The notes: generated from the letters alone by a model not told the origin. 64,000 nt of DNA from Trichobilharzia szidati (GCA_944472155.2 OX235271.1:88301256-88365255); one strand, 5' to 3'. Counted from the stretch's first letter, positions 40,001-55,000 are shown. Translations and numbers: made by a program.

Positions 40001-43000
40001 GTGACCATTTGATATAATTACATAATTAAAACAATCAAAAAACCAAGTAGAGTTTAAACATTTTGATGTATGGAAGTTCTGGTAGCCCAGTGATTTAGGC
40101 AGACTACCGTTATTTTTCTACTACTCATATAGTAACGGTAGGTGGCGAAAGACTTGGTTAAGAAAATGTATATTTGCAGTTTGGTATCTCGATATAGCAC
40201 CATTTGGGCACATCTCCCGTGTTGTGCTACGTTTGGCCTTCATATTGTGTTCCTTTCACGTCTCCCATGTATTTCCGAAACGCTGTATCATTTGCTTTCT
40301 CTAACATCAAATCTATCTTCCTGATATTTGATGTTTTATTACCGATGAACGTCCCTTTACATACTGCTTACAAATCTTATCAGTAGCACACGCCACAATA
40401 TTAGCACCCACATTTAATAAAATACTTCTTACAATATAATGACTTCATAAAGTCACTTAATTTTTCTTCCAGTCCTAATAATAACTAATGAAGCATTTTA
40501 TCGATATCTGAAGGCATAGTTGTCTTCGTCACTGTTTTGTCTGTTTCTCTCTGTACCTAGAAGTATACTGAAATTCACTGGTAACCCTTCTTAATAAAAT
40601 TTTGAAGGATAAATGATCTGTCACCATTCACAATACCGATGTTGGTGAATTTATAAGAGGTAGACATTTCACTGGCCAAGACAAAGCCTAATCGGAACAC
40701 ATTTAGTAAAAATGATGATAAACCAATTAAAATAAACAAAGTAGTATGAGATTTAGAAGTGTTTATGACATATTTTGAAAATATAGTATGTGGTCTTTTC
40801 TACAAAAAATGTATATTAACAAAACCATTGCACATATATATATATGTATATAGACTAATACCTTGCATAAAAACAGATATCCTTTAAAGTTTTTCAACGG
40901 ATGTAGAGGGCAGTTAACTCCAAAGCTTACAGTTTACTGTGTTTCAAAGGCGAATCTCTCATTAGCAATTATTTTGCAGTGAGGAAACAAGTGGTATGAT
41001 TTGGAGACAGAGGCTGAAATCCGCTATCTGTAAAACATACTATGCAACATTGGTTCATCGTTATCAAGCAGTGAAACACATGAAATAAATTATAATTATA
41101 TTCTAATAGTTTAAACACAATGATAAGTTTTTGGTTTTTGGTAATATTTCGAGCAAAATTACTGACCATGATCACACCAACTGTTGGGATTGTTTTGTTT
41201 TAAAATTCACACTTTTATAATTAGACTGCAAAGTACAAAGAGTAACTGATGGCAGCATAAAAACGACACTATGTAGAAAAATTACACATTCTTGGAGATT
41301 CCTTGATTATCACTCAGCTCATTCACTCACAGTAAAATGAGGATTAATAGAAGGTCTTTCAGATAGAGTACGCAGACTTACAACAACACCAGAGAACCAT
41401 CGTAAAGAAATAAAAGTCCTATTCAAAATGTTACTCGACAACAACTACCCAAACGAATTTATCAGAGATAATTTAACGAAGAGAAAAAAGAGGTTAAAAC
41501 CAGAGAATGACAAGAAGGATAGCAAAAAGATGATCACAGTACCAAACAAAAAATGGTACATCAGAGGCAATTCAAAGAAACCTAAAAAATATTGGGATTC
41601 GCACCACCTTTAAACCAACGAATCTAATTAAAAATAAAATAAATCAGCTAAAAGATCCAATAAAAATGACGGATATATATAATGTCATTTAAGAAATATC
41701 TTGTGCAGAATGTCCGACTAAATATGTACGTCAGACGTCTAGATCACTCCAAATAAGAATGAATGAACAAAAACGCCTAACTAAAGGTCATCCCACAGGA
41801 ACACAAGCTTACAACAATTTAGAAAAAAATTCGTCTATACCTGCACATACATGGGACAAAAACCACAATATTGACTGGAACAATATTTGTATTCTGAAAT
41901 CTAATATGAACAAATGGAAATGGAGACTAATAACAGAATCTCTATTCATTGAAAACACGCCGAATACATGTAACAAGGGTGACTCAGCATAACTGTCAAC
42001 AACTGGGAATATAATTTTGAATATACAAAAATGAATGAACAAAAGAAGAACTATGTATATTTATGAGTACAAATTATAAATGTGTGAATTAAAAACAAAA
42101 CAATTCCAACAGTTGGTGTGATCATGGACAGTGATGTTTCTTGAAATATTACCAAAATACAAAAACTTATCATTGTGTGTAAACTATTGGAATATAATTA
42201 TTATTTATTTGATCTATTCCACAGTGCTTAAACTTTTTACTGACACATGCTCTAGTGCAAGCCTCAACATTGCAGAAGTGGTTACGTCACATCTCTTACT
42301 GTAATTACACATATATAGGGGTGCAGAAATCTTACTTTGCAATTGACAGCTAAGAAATGTGTGTCTAATTGATTTGAAATACAACAAAACTCCAAAAGTC
42401 AGGAAATCACAGGCAGTAGACTACAAGTCTCGTCCATGATAGAACACAGTGTTGACAGGAATCATACGGTTGATGTTAAAATCGCTTTCAACATTCTATA
42501 CAAATACTGTCAGAAGTGTATATTCAAAGTATACTTAAAAGGTTAGTTGGGAGTAAGACGTCTTTTGATGGCGAAGACAGATAATTGTTATGCTTTTTTA
42601 ATGAGGCGAGCACAACACAAAACTAGAATTCACTCATTCATTAGGTCAGTCGTATTGCTACATCAACTCTATTGTCAAATGAAGGAGTGAGAATGACAGA
42701 ATGATTGTACTAATTTTCAATGGATAGTTTGTGGAGATTTGATTTGTTTCAAATTTCCCTTTTAACTGGAAGGTCCCAAGTTCGAATCTCAATCGTTGAG
42801 AACTGTTGACGAGTTCAAAACTAGGGTGAAATAACTGTCCAGTACTTCTTAGTTTTCCAGTGGTCTCCTCACTGATGGCAGCGGGTGGTCAAACTTGATT
42901 GTACTAAATTTAGTTTTCTTTGTTATGAATTTTCATTTGTGCTGCACACTTTACATAATGTATTGATGTTCAAACTAATGAATGTTTAAAACAGTTGGTC

Positions 43001-46000
43001 CCTTTGATAAATTTGAATAAGGCATTTAGAAGACAAATTTCTCGAGATGATATCATTTCGTAGTTCCTCTACAATCGTTTTACAACTAACATGGTTCACA
43101 ATAATAAAATAAAATAAAAAGTATGACATTTGCTCAGTTATATAAAAAACAAAAGTACACACTAATGACCAATCATATTTAAATAGGTCAAGTAGTCAGT
43201 TCATGGTAGGCGAAGGTTGAAGTCGATTGTTTTTTGTACACATAGTTTAGGATGAATGTGATTAATCCAAAGTGCTTCCATCATCTTTTGTAACCTTGAG
43301 TTAGGGTTATGTGAAATAATTGCGAAGCAGTTATTAATATTGATTTAGTGACCTGCCATTAATAAGTGCTATGCAATGGGTGATGATGGATTTCTATTCA
43401 GATTAATTGCATTTGGATTTTCAATGTCTCTTAATAGCCATTTTGGAACATGTTCTTTTCGACGACATTGGAACATTCTATTGGTCCTACCTATATAGGT
43501 ATCACCGCAGCTGCAAGTGAACTTGTAGATACAGTTTGAAGTAGGGTCCACAGAATTTCGTCCTTTAATCGTAGATACAAGGATAAAGAATTTTCGGCAT
43601 GTAAGGGAAAGAGATGCGGCGTAGAATGTGCGTTTGATGGCTGACCGAAGTCTTTTAGCTGTCAAGTGCATAATCTGGTCACCCTTTAGTGGTAGGTTAA
43701 TAAAGATAGCTTTCTTTGGTACAGAAGCGACCTAATGAATGCTTGCATTTTTTAATTCCGTTACATATAAATATATTTTCAAGTATTGGTTTTGTAGGGA
43801 TTTTGTTTGATTGCATGGAGGATTTCATCATGAGCTAACATCAGTTGGAGAACCACTGGAAAACCTGGGAGTACTGCGCAGCTGTTTCGTCCTAGTTTGG
43901 GACTATTCATCAGTACAGCAGGTTGAAGATGAGGCAGTAACTCATCGAAGAAGACATTGGCTAGTGGTCGCGCTATGTCACTGATTGGCAGAAGTTAGAA
44001 TTCATGGGCCATTGGATCGGGTCCCAGTGGCTTAATGGTCTACGAGCTTGCCTTGCAACCAGAAGGTCCTGGGTTTGAACCCTGGCTGTGGGTGCGTACT
44101 GATGAAGAGTCCCAAACTAGGCTGACAAAACAGCTGTTCTGTACTCCCTGCAGGTTTTCCAGTGGTCCTCTAACTGATCTCAGCTCATGATGAAATCCTC
44201 CATGCAATATATATATATATATATACGTATATACAGATGTATGTATATACTTACTCTAGTAGTCTAAGCCTTACATTTGTTATTTTCTTACAACGTTTCT
44301 ATTTTATAGACTCTTCCGTATATAGAACATAATGGAAATAATTTAGGCTATATACTAACTGTTCAATGCTTGAATTGTGCTTCAGTTCCACAAGATGCAA
44401 TAAATAGTACAACAATCGGGGATTGGAGAACTGATCGTATTGTCTATACTTCATTTAAAGCTGGTACTTTAGTTTCAGAGATTGAACCATATAAATTATT
44501 TCGTGTAAGTTGCTATTTTTTGTTGTTGTTGTTAATATCAGTAAATATTAAGAGTGGAATTTTAGTCATGGACAGTATTTCTATAAATTATATAAATATA
44601 TGTAAGAGTCATCAGTCGGACCCAGCATTTCTATGCAGCGTAAGCAATCAATGGAAAATGAAAATTAACTTAAATAGTAATAATAATGACTGACGCCCGC
44701 TGCATAAGAAGTATCACTTGTTGTCCAGTTGTATTTTAAACAATGGGTGCATGGTTCGAGCCTAATCACCGAACACCATCACTGATTGAAGATGCAGGCG
44801 TATCCAGATGATGTGTCTCAAATAGGACGAAACCAGTGTTATGTTCATCTCCAGGCTTCGTTGAAGCATCCATACTAGAAGCCGATATGTCAACAGAAAG
44901 CGAACATTTCGGTCCGATATAAACAATCAACGCGAAATGTGAATAACTTAAACAATAGGTGATGAGTTATTTTGTAGAGAACTGAATTATGGGCATAAAC
45001 TATCGATTTGACTGTCATACATTTGAAATAGTTTAGCCACTAAAAAAGTACAATAATAGATCAACAAATAACGGTAACCTACAAACACCTAATATCCATA
45101 TTGGTTTTCACCTAGAAGGCAGTTCAAATAACTGGTATTTTTCCACTATCATTTTGTGCATTATTCTGTACTGTACTGGTAAAACATGTGTTATATTCAT
45201 ATTTCCAACAATGGGATAGATTCGTTGTAAATCAATAATAATTTGTTCTAAAGCATAAAATATTTGAGTTCGTAAATTCGTATGCACTGAAGTCATAAGA
45301 GTGTGTATATGTCCTCCATCTTGGAATGGTATTCAAGTAACATTTTTATCCTGGGTGTAAAAAAAGTCATCAAAAATCACTTCCACTGTGTGTGTTCACA
45401 GTTAATTCGATAAACAAGACTTCTTTGGTTGGAGGATTTCGTCATGAGCTGACATCGGTTAGAGAACCATTGGAAAACCACCAAGGAGTACTGGACACCT
45501 GTTTCTGTCGTCCTACTTTGGGACTTTTCAGCAGTACGCACCCATCAACAGGGTTCAAAACCAGGACCTTCTGGTTGCAAGGCAAGCTCGTAGACCATTA
45601 AGCCACTGGGACCCGATCCAGTGGCCCATGAATTCTAACTTCTGCCAATCAGTGACATAGCGCGACCACTAGCCAACGTCTTCTCTGATGAATTACTGCC
45701 TCACCTTCGACGTGCTGCACCCAGCTGGTTACAGCTCCCCACTAACTGATGTCAGCTGATAATGAAATCCTCCAACCAATCAAACGAAATCCCTACAAAA
45801 ACCAATACTTGAAAAACAAGACTTCTGTTTTCAGTATCTATCACCATTCTGTTAATTTAGATTTTAAGACTGTCACTTTATCCCACTGTATTGCAAGGTT
45901 GTGTACAGCTGCACGCATTGGTAAAGTTGAGTTTTATTGGGATTTTCAAATTTCATTAGGGTTTACTTATCTAGATCACACTGTTGGAATTGTCTAATAG

Positions 46001-49000
46001 GCGACCGATCACTTTTACATATATGCAACCTCAGCTTTGCACAACACTGAAGCAGTTTAAATTGCCACGATTCACAAACTACACATAAATTTAGAGGAGA
46101 AGATATTCAAAACGACTATAATAAAAGGTAATTTACCGTAGGAGGAATAATTAAGCGGAGAATACTGAGAATTTAATGGATCCGGAAGATCACAAATATT
46201 GGATGAGTTTAAGATATTGAGAACGACTTTGAGCCATATCATGATCAGTCTCTAGTCACTGGTTTCTAGTGTCTCAAGTACTCTAGTCGGGTAGTCTACG
46301 CCTCCTTACATGGCTCAAACCAGTGGTCAAAAATTTCATGGACTGATCCTATCTTTTGATATGACCACCTCTAGATCTCTTCCAACCTAATCCTACGTCA
46401 ACTAACATTGTTCGACAAAGAAAGAGATGGCTTGTTGTGCGTATCATGTGTCCTAGCCACCTAAATCTATGCAGCTTCACAACCTAGGCGATTGTTCTCC
46501 AATCCCTACCTTACACTTGACGTGTGCCTTCAGTTTTGCTCGCAATATTATACAGCTTAACACGGAAGATAAAACTTATACAACTATGGTTAAAGATGAC
46601 TGACCTCTTCCTGTCTTCCACTTTCAACGGTCATGGATTGCAACCGTAAAGATGGACGGAATGGACTACTGTGCAGTTCACACGTTTTTATTGGTAGCCG
46701 GATGTTAAATCGGCACCGAAGATAATGCCAGTTGACAAACGACAAACAAGATTTCGTCAGTACTCAGCTCATTAATGCTGGTGAAACTTCCTGATTTAGG
46801 TGAAGTCTTTAGCACACCAAACCATTTTGGTGCCTACCTTTAAATTAAGAGTCACTGCAGACTATTCAAATATGTACATGTATGTGTGCAACTTTAACAT
46901 CATTACATGATACTAGATAAACTACTATTATAAAACGCGCTGTGAATGAATCATTATTATGTTTTATTAGTCTTTTCGTTTATAAGATATGCATTGTTTA
47001 AATTTGTTTAAAAACACAAATGAAGTACATTTCTCAATATTTTAATCCACTGATTTTCCTAACTTTGTCATTCTATATGAGATGATCATTTCAAACTTTT
47101 TTATTCATTTGTTACATTTAGGTAACTATTAAAAGTCGTAATGAAAAAGGTGACAGTACTCAATCACCTACTGTGGCATTAGGTTATTCTAGTGAAGCTA
47201 TGCCAACAGTTGCTCCACCTGCTCCAGTTCTATTAAATACAACTTCACAAGGAATTCTTCTACGGTTGAAAGTAATAGAAGCTAATGAAAAGGCTAATAT
47301 TAGAGGATTTTTCCGTGGTTACCGAATTGAATGGTGTGATGCAAGTTTAGATGCAACAAAATGTGATGCTAAAAAGCAGTTCAGAGTAAGCTAACCGAAT
47401 GTTTTGTTTTGTATTTATGGAAATCAGAAATTCATAAATTTTAAATAAAGTAGTATAGATATATGTAATAATAATACTAACAGCTTCATTCTGAATAAAA
47501 CATATGCGAAATATAGAAAATTCTTGGCGTAATTTATCACCATTCCTCCTCGTCCAGGATCTTCATGTAAAATAGTAATCGATAACATATTGTGTGACGA
47601 AGCGCTCTCCTATCTGAGGCACAAACTAATCCCATTAAGATATTTTTCCTTCATTTCTCTCGAGAAATGCATATCAGTAGGTTGAAAGCCAATTTAAAAT
47701 GTGCGTTAGTAGATTTTGAGATTCAAGGACATAATTGAATGATTAAAACAATAGAAATGGACAAAATTTCATACACTATATCGGATGGAAGTGCATGTAG
47801 TCCAGTGATTCAAGTAGGCCCCCAAAAACAACAGAAAGAATAATTTCGTGAAGAAATTTACTTTTGTCTTTTGTTTCTTCTCAACATTACCTATCTACAC
47901 AAAATATTGGTGATCAGATAATCAGAATTCACGCAACTTACTGAAATTTAATCATACTATAACTTACGCTCTCAAAGCATGCCAAATTCGTTTATAGAGT
48001 CACAAAGAAGCAATTTTTAATGATGTGTTAATATCTTAAGTCATGAGTTAATACAATGAAACAGAATCGTGTTTACAAACAAAATGTATCTTAAAGATTT
48101 AAGTATTAAAAAGTGAGATTTCATCATAATCTGATATCAGTTAGAGGCAGACAGTCTCTTTGGAAGGCAAAGATTATCGGACAGTTTTTTCGCTCTTGTT
48201 TAGAACTTTTCATCAGTACGCACTCATGTACTCACTGGGAATCGAACTTGGGATCGCAAATTTATGAGGTGAACACGTTACCTTTCAGTCACTGGGATAG
48301 AACCCAACGGTCCATGAATTCTTACTTCCTTCTTCCAGGTCAGCTAGTAGAGCACTGGATCAATAATCTGTAGGCTACTGATTCATAACCTAATCTGAAA
48401 TCAATCAAATGCCTGCAGACCAACACTGGATATTTTACAGCTGATTTGTAATCACTGCAACATATGACACAAGGCATTTATCAAATTTTGTTGAAGGTAG
48501 AAACATAGATATTTGAAGACAAATGAATTATCAGTATCTGAGTAGGAAGTGTTATGATTCTATCCAGTTAACGACATCCAATTTCTTGATCAGCTATTCA
48601 AATGTAACATATTCTTTTGATTTAAAATTTACACACACCTATTGCACTATATCCCGATAACTTTGATGCATACCAGAAACCTTTTTTATGCTTTGGGAAT
48701 AAAATTATTCGTATTGGGGAGCATATTTTAGGTTAAAGCGATAGAATGAGTTGAGTAGTAAGACATTTAGAGCAGCAGAATATCCCAGTGTAAGGCCACT
48801 ATAACAATTTTATACTAACTGGATAGAAGTTTTGGAAATATTTAGTATTCAGTAAGTTATCTCGTAGTCATAATTTTCAAGTTCAAACATACTACTGTAT
48901 CTTTCGTTTGCTTTAGCTTAGTCTGGAATTTACTTATTTTACCCAGGTACTTTGAACTCTGATTTAACGTTATACCAGTTCACCCAAGTAGTTAGCTAAA

Positions 49001-52000
49001 ATGCTTGTGGTTTGAAATGATTCGGTTCTCTGAACTGAGTCAAAATGGATACACCGCTGATGAGTTCGACCCCAAAAGGGAAAAACGACTACCCAGCATT
49101 TAGATGATTGCTACCTGGCTAACGGCTAGTACTGGTTGATATGAGTGGCATCATACCAAGGTATCAGTAGTATATATCGGTTATGCTTGATTTCCTGATT
49201 GTTAGTGATCACCTCAAGCAGGTCACATATTGTAATCTGAACAATTTTGGTTTCCGAAATTAACTGTGGTGAAATTTTATCAGGAAATGTGTAAGGAGTA
49301 AATCTCAAATTAATTTCCGAATTGCACATTTAACTTACTTTGGATGCATAATCAAATAGAGTGTGAAAATATATGCACATTTTCCTTTATTTATTTCTGT
49401 TGGTAACTGATTTTTATTTTGTTACGCCTAATGGATTTAGGATTTAATATTTCATGTACCCAATACTCCTGTACTTTATACCAACCGTCGACGAAGATCA
49501 GTGGATGCAATTTCAGAAACAGTGAATCATCCAACTACATCTGAAGGTGATATGTTTCACGCGTATGAATCACTTTTAGAGCGCTATCTTCCTGCATCTA
49601 CAAAAGCCTATTATCGATGGCTTATGGGTTCACTGGTGACAGAAGTTCCTAATCCGATTTGTGAAAGTACACCAAGACGAAATATATCTTGTCCAGGAGC
49701 CGGTTTATTTCCAAGAGCTGCTCAGTCGCCCTCTGTTCTTGGAGATGCTTACAGTATGTTAGTTGCACGCAGAAGGCGTCAAGCTGTTCCCTCAGCTAAT
49801 CCTTCAAGTAGTCAATCAATTCCAGCTGACGTCCAGTCGGGTGCACTAATAGACTATCTACTCACAGGAGTTCCTGGTGCAACAAATATTAAATTATGGC
49901 TAAGAATTTTAACTAATAAGTATGCAGGTCCAGCAAGGTAAACATATCAGAACTTTTGACTAAAAATGACTAAATATGGTGTAAATTACATGTGTTGGAG
50001 CTTTTTATTAAAATTCTAAGCATTTAAGTTATAGACGTTATAGTCTTTATCAAGTTAAAATTTCGCGTGTAAATTTAGTTGTATTCAAGGTCACTAAAGT
50101 TTATTACGAAGAGTTTAGTTTCCTAGTGAACAGAAAACTTAAACTCTTGGTATTAAATGTTGAAAATTATTAAAGTTGCACTCATACCTTGACATACTTG
50201 TAATTAGTACAATATATTAAACATATTTATTGATCGAAACGGAGTAAGAATTATTACACTTTAAGCTGACATTAAATGGTTCGAGTTGATCGTCCCAAAC
50301 CCTTAGATTTTGGTTCTGCGCACTGAGGTACTCGTCCGAAAAGCATATATGAGACTTTGAACGAACCTGTGTCCCCTCTAGGATTCGAACTAGCATTATT
50401 CAGTGAAGCAGTCAGCGGCTTTACTACTGAGAAATCCAGATCCCACAGTTACTCGTCTAGCTTGATGATCACTTGGAGAGCTTGACTGACAGATTTCAGT
50501 CGACTTTAGGGATTAGACAATAAAATAATAGTCACCCTTCAGTGATCAATAAGTGTATCCCTTACAGTCCCGCGGGAGGTGGATCGCACTGAGGATATCC
50601 CAGTCGTTATATCTCTGACTGCAGCATTGAATGACATGAATTTAAATTTCTAAAAGGACATGAGTTCCTTTGAGGTTACATGTATACTATGCTGACAACT
50701 GCGAAACCTAGATGCATCAGAAATTGATCGATATTAAACACCTTTATTACATTAATGAAAACAAAACAGGTAGTTGAGCGAAGAGGCTCTTTTCGGCAAA
50801 TTCATTTTCTTTGACTGTACAATCGCATTTATATAGGATTTTTCACAAAAGAGGAGAGTAACAAAATGATGAGTTGTCACAAACATAGTTGTTAATATTA
50901 ATCAATGCATTAGAGGAGTTGAATAAGTGTGTCAGAGTTGCGTAATAAAATGAATAACTTAATAAATGGGTTGTAATCGAGATACATACAGAAACTTACG
51001 AAACTATGAAACCACGTACGAATTCTCAGTGAATACAAGAGTTGTGAAGAGTTAGAAAACAACAAGGTTGTTACCACGGTAGTAGAAGTGGTTGAATGAT
51101 TTTCTTTTGTATGTAGAGCTCCGGCTTCTTTCTCTGAACAACTACAGCTTGACTAATACAAGGGAGACGAAAGCTTATTGTCTTTGATAGGTAGTCCTTC
51201 ACTTTGTAGAACACTTAGAAGGATGAGTTTGTTGGGATGGAATGACAAGTCTCTACAAGATGTCCAATCATCGCACTGCTTATAGTATAGCATCCTTACT
51301 GTCTTTCCGCAACTATGTGGGATGGTTTTCTTGAATCATTTTAGACAGGATACGTGTCGAATGACCAATATGCCCGTCTCCACAGGAACAGGAGAACTGA
51401 TATATGCACATTTTATCATCTTTGAGGAGAATCTTCTTCGCAGCACCGCTAAGATCAATGTTCTGCCAGTCATCCAATGGTATGCAAAAGCCTGAAGGAA
51501 AAAACCTTGCATCTGGCCACTTCTCTTGGAACATATCAGTTCACCTGTGAATGAATTCGTCGAAAAGTATATTTGACATTATCTGAACAGTATATGCTGT
51601 GTAACTTTCAAGTTTTGAATCTTACATAAGAGTTTGTAACTTGGATGATCTGGAAATCTGACTGACAGTTTTTAAGTTTCGCTTAACTCTGTATAGTGAT
51701 ATAATTATTCTTAAATTTCCATCAGTATATGAATGCAAGATATGCGATGCAGTAATGATTAGTTAAGTTAGTGGTTACGACCAGTCTTTCAGTTTTATTG
51801 GAAGTCTACATTTACGTGTTTCAATTTCCACAGAACGATCGTTATCCTGTAGTAGGGTATTTGAACATGACCAGACGCTCATGGATAGAATTTTTTTGAA
51901 ATAATAAGCACTTTTCATTGGTATTTACTACATTTAACGTTGTCTTTTCAGTGAATAGATTTCATGTAATCTTTTCTTTCTAGCAGTAAGTTTCATAATA

Positions 52001-55000
52001 TTTACCAAACCTTTTATTTATCTATTTTCTACTAGTCCTATTATTGAGTTAACTACACCTGAAGGTGTATCTGGACCAGTAACCAATTTAAAATCAGATG
52101 CAATCAGTGTTAATTATGTGGATGTGTCATGGTCTTTACCAACTGAACCCAATGGATATATAACCGGTTATGAATTGGAAGCTATGGAATGTTAGTTACC
52201 AATAATTATCTATAAAACTTATAGCTCCGTTTAGTTTATTAACAAAATGATAATGATTTATTGTTTTCGATTGTTTTAAGGTAAAATAATAGATTTAGGA
52301 ATAACTTTTTTCCGTTGGTAATCCAGTGATAGAATGCTTGTGAACTATGCACGAGGTCTGGAATTCGATGTCCAGCAAACGAACCCCATAAATCTCTCCC
52401 AGTTTACTAGTAGATATTAGGCCCCAAAAAAGAGGGACAGTTGGGCGTGAGGCTAGTGACCACCCCCTGTGAACAAAACAACATTACTGCTGAAACTTCA
52501 AAGTTCAAGCTTGAAGCCCTGTGCCCCACTAGGAATGCAAAGGAATGAAAAGAAAATGATTTTAGTGATAGCCTGATATCCCTTTGAGTGATCTGCAATC
52601 ATTCCTATTATAGGGCTTTGTCAAAACGAAGAAGTTACTGAAGTACAACAACCATGAGATTCCCAAATGGTGTTTCAATCATTTCCGACTTACCATTTAC
52701 TTATTGTTCTTCCAAATCCGGCTAGGTCAGTGGTAATTCCGGAAAAGAGAGGAAACTGGGAGTGAGATTAGAGAATTCCGAGCCTCCGCTTAAAAACAAA
52801 GCCACCGCTACTGAGACTTTAAAGCTTGGAGCCGTATGTTCCACTCGGAATGGGAGGAGTGAATACTGTGTTGGATTGTGTGGTTTGATGGGTATTAGTT
52901 AGAATCACTCTGTATAACTGAATTTATTGTTTAAAAGTTACTAACCGATATAGATAAAGTTCAAAATGTTTCGAATGGAAACAGATGAAGATAGCTGGAT
53001 AATCTATCCATAAGATATGTCAACTATTTAATGTTGTTTGCATCACATTGTTTTAACTCGAAATTTCAAAAACAATCACGCTCACAATGATTTAAAGGGA
53101 ACAAATATTTCATTTTCCTAGTTTTGATGCATTTAAAAGAGATTCTTCACCCCATAACATTCCTTTATCTCGAGTTTTTTTATAAAACATTTCAGTGAAT
53201 GGATTGGATATTGGCTATGGATTCCGTTACCCTCGGATTACAGACAACATGACAACATCTTATCGAATGTCTCGGCTAAAAGGGAATACAACATACCGTA
53301 TAACTGTATCACCGACTACTAAAGCTGGTCTTGGCGTTGATAATTTCATTGACATACGAACTGCTCCAAGTGATCAAGGTAGTTTATTGTAGTATTTACA
53401 CAACAGTGGTTATTTTGTTGGTAACAGTTAGTAATTGACTGTTGTTATTCCTTTTTACTACAAGTGGCACTTCTCAACTAATTCTTGGGCAAATATTTCC
53501 ACTAACCTTTAAAGTTTTCAATGTAGAAACCGGCTGTGGGCTTTAATTCCTTTTGTAAGTAAATTTAAACCGATAAGTTGGTTAAGACGGTAATATGACT
53601 TTGATTAGGATGAAGACGTATTCTTACGAGTGGAAGGTTTGCATATTTTGTTCATAGAACAAAGACATTGTGGCATGTGCTACTTACAAGATTTATCAGT
53701 AGTTTATAAAGAGAATATCATCAGTACATAAACATTAAATTGCGGAGAGACAGATTTGACGCCTTGGAGAGGAAATGAACCACTCTTACGGCAAAACATG
53801 GGAGGCACAAAAAGAAGACAAAGAAACACAAAACGAAGGACAGAATTAGCGGAAGATGGGAAATCTGTGCAAATGACTATTTATGTATATGTGTATATCA
53901 AATTGCCAATAGTAACTCCGTTACCAACCAGTTCTGTGTTCTGCCGTTACAATATCACATTAAAGTAGGTATTTGTGGAATGATACTATCATCGAAAGCT
54001 TCACAAGTGAGCTTATATTTAAAACCAGTTGATTTAGTTAAAAGCAAGTGGTAAATATTGAACTAGTTCAGAAAATTATTATGCTATTAGGGAAGTTACT
54101 TAGAATGGAAAGTCTTGGAGTAGAGAAAGAAAGAAATGTCCATCACATGGAAAGTATCTCACATCTACTAATCCATTATTTCTTAATTAATGTAGAGTTA
54201 ATAGTAATAGTGTGGTGAGAGATGGTTGCTAGCCAAATTGGTTGACAGTAATTGAGGTCAATGTTAGTCATGTGAAAACAAGGTCAAGATGGACAGGCGG
54301 ATACAGTTAACATGTAGATAAACTGACACAGCCACAAGAGATGCAAGGTTAACTTTGTGTGAGAAACAACCAATCAAAAGACTGTATTTTCTACTAACAA
54401 TAATCTACAATAATGTACATTAAAATCTATAAATATGTGTTGATTTTCCTTAATAAACGATCTGTTGCCTGGCCCTTGTCTTCTGTTGTTACAATAGTAA
54501 CAGCATACAGGATTTTCAGCATAGTTTATTGCGTAATATTTTCTATCCATCCAGGATCTTGACGTAAAATGGCATTTTGAAGTACATCATGTGACGCAGC
54601 GCTGTTCTATCTGAAGATTAAGTAATCCCTTAAGATATTTTTTTCGTCGACAAGGAATGCGCAGCAGTAGGCTAAAAGGCAACTTAAAATATGTGCGAGC
54701 ACATCTGGCGACAGACGAACAGGATTGGATGGTTGAAACAAAGAGAAATAGAGGAAACCTCACACATTGCTTTGGATGGAAACTCAGCTAGCCCAGTGAT
54801 TCAAGTACCCTGTCGTATTACAGTGAATTCTTGGTCACCTCAAAATTATCAGAGGCTTGAATGAGGAGACCTACGTAGACAGATATGAAGAGTCTGCTTA
54901 ATCAAAATTCACTTTTATGTTAAGGCTATTGACTTTATGTAATCCTCTCAAAACGCAAAAGAATAGATTCAGTTTTGCAGAGACAACTTAGCAGAATTTC

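Noticed and set aside
44020..44090. tRNA gene in the family A core
   Set aside because: The same tRNA-like stretch sits in many family A copies in both orientations; it is the SINE promoter.
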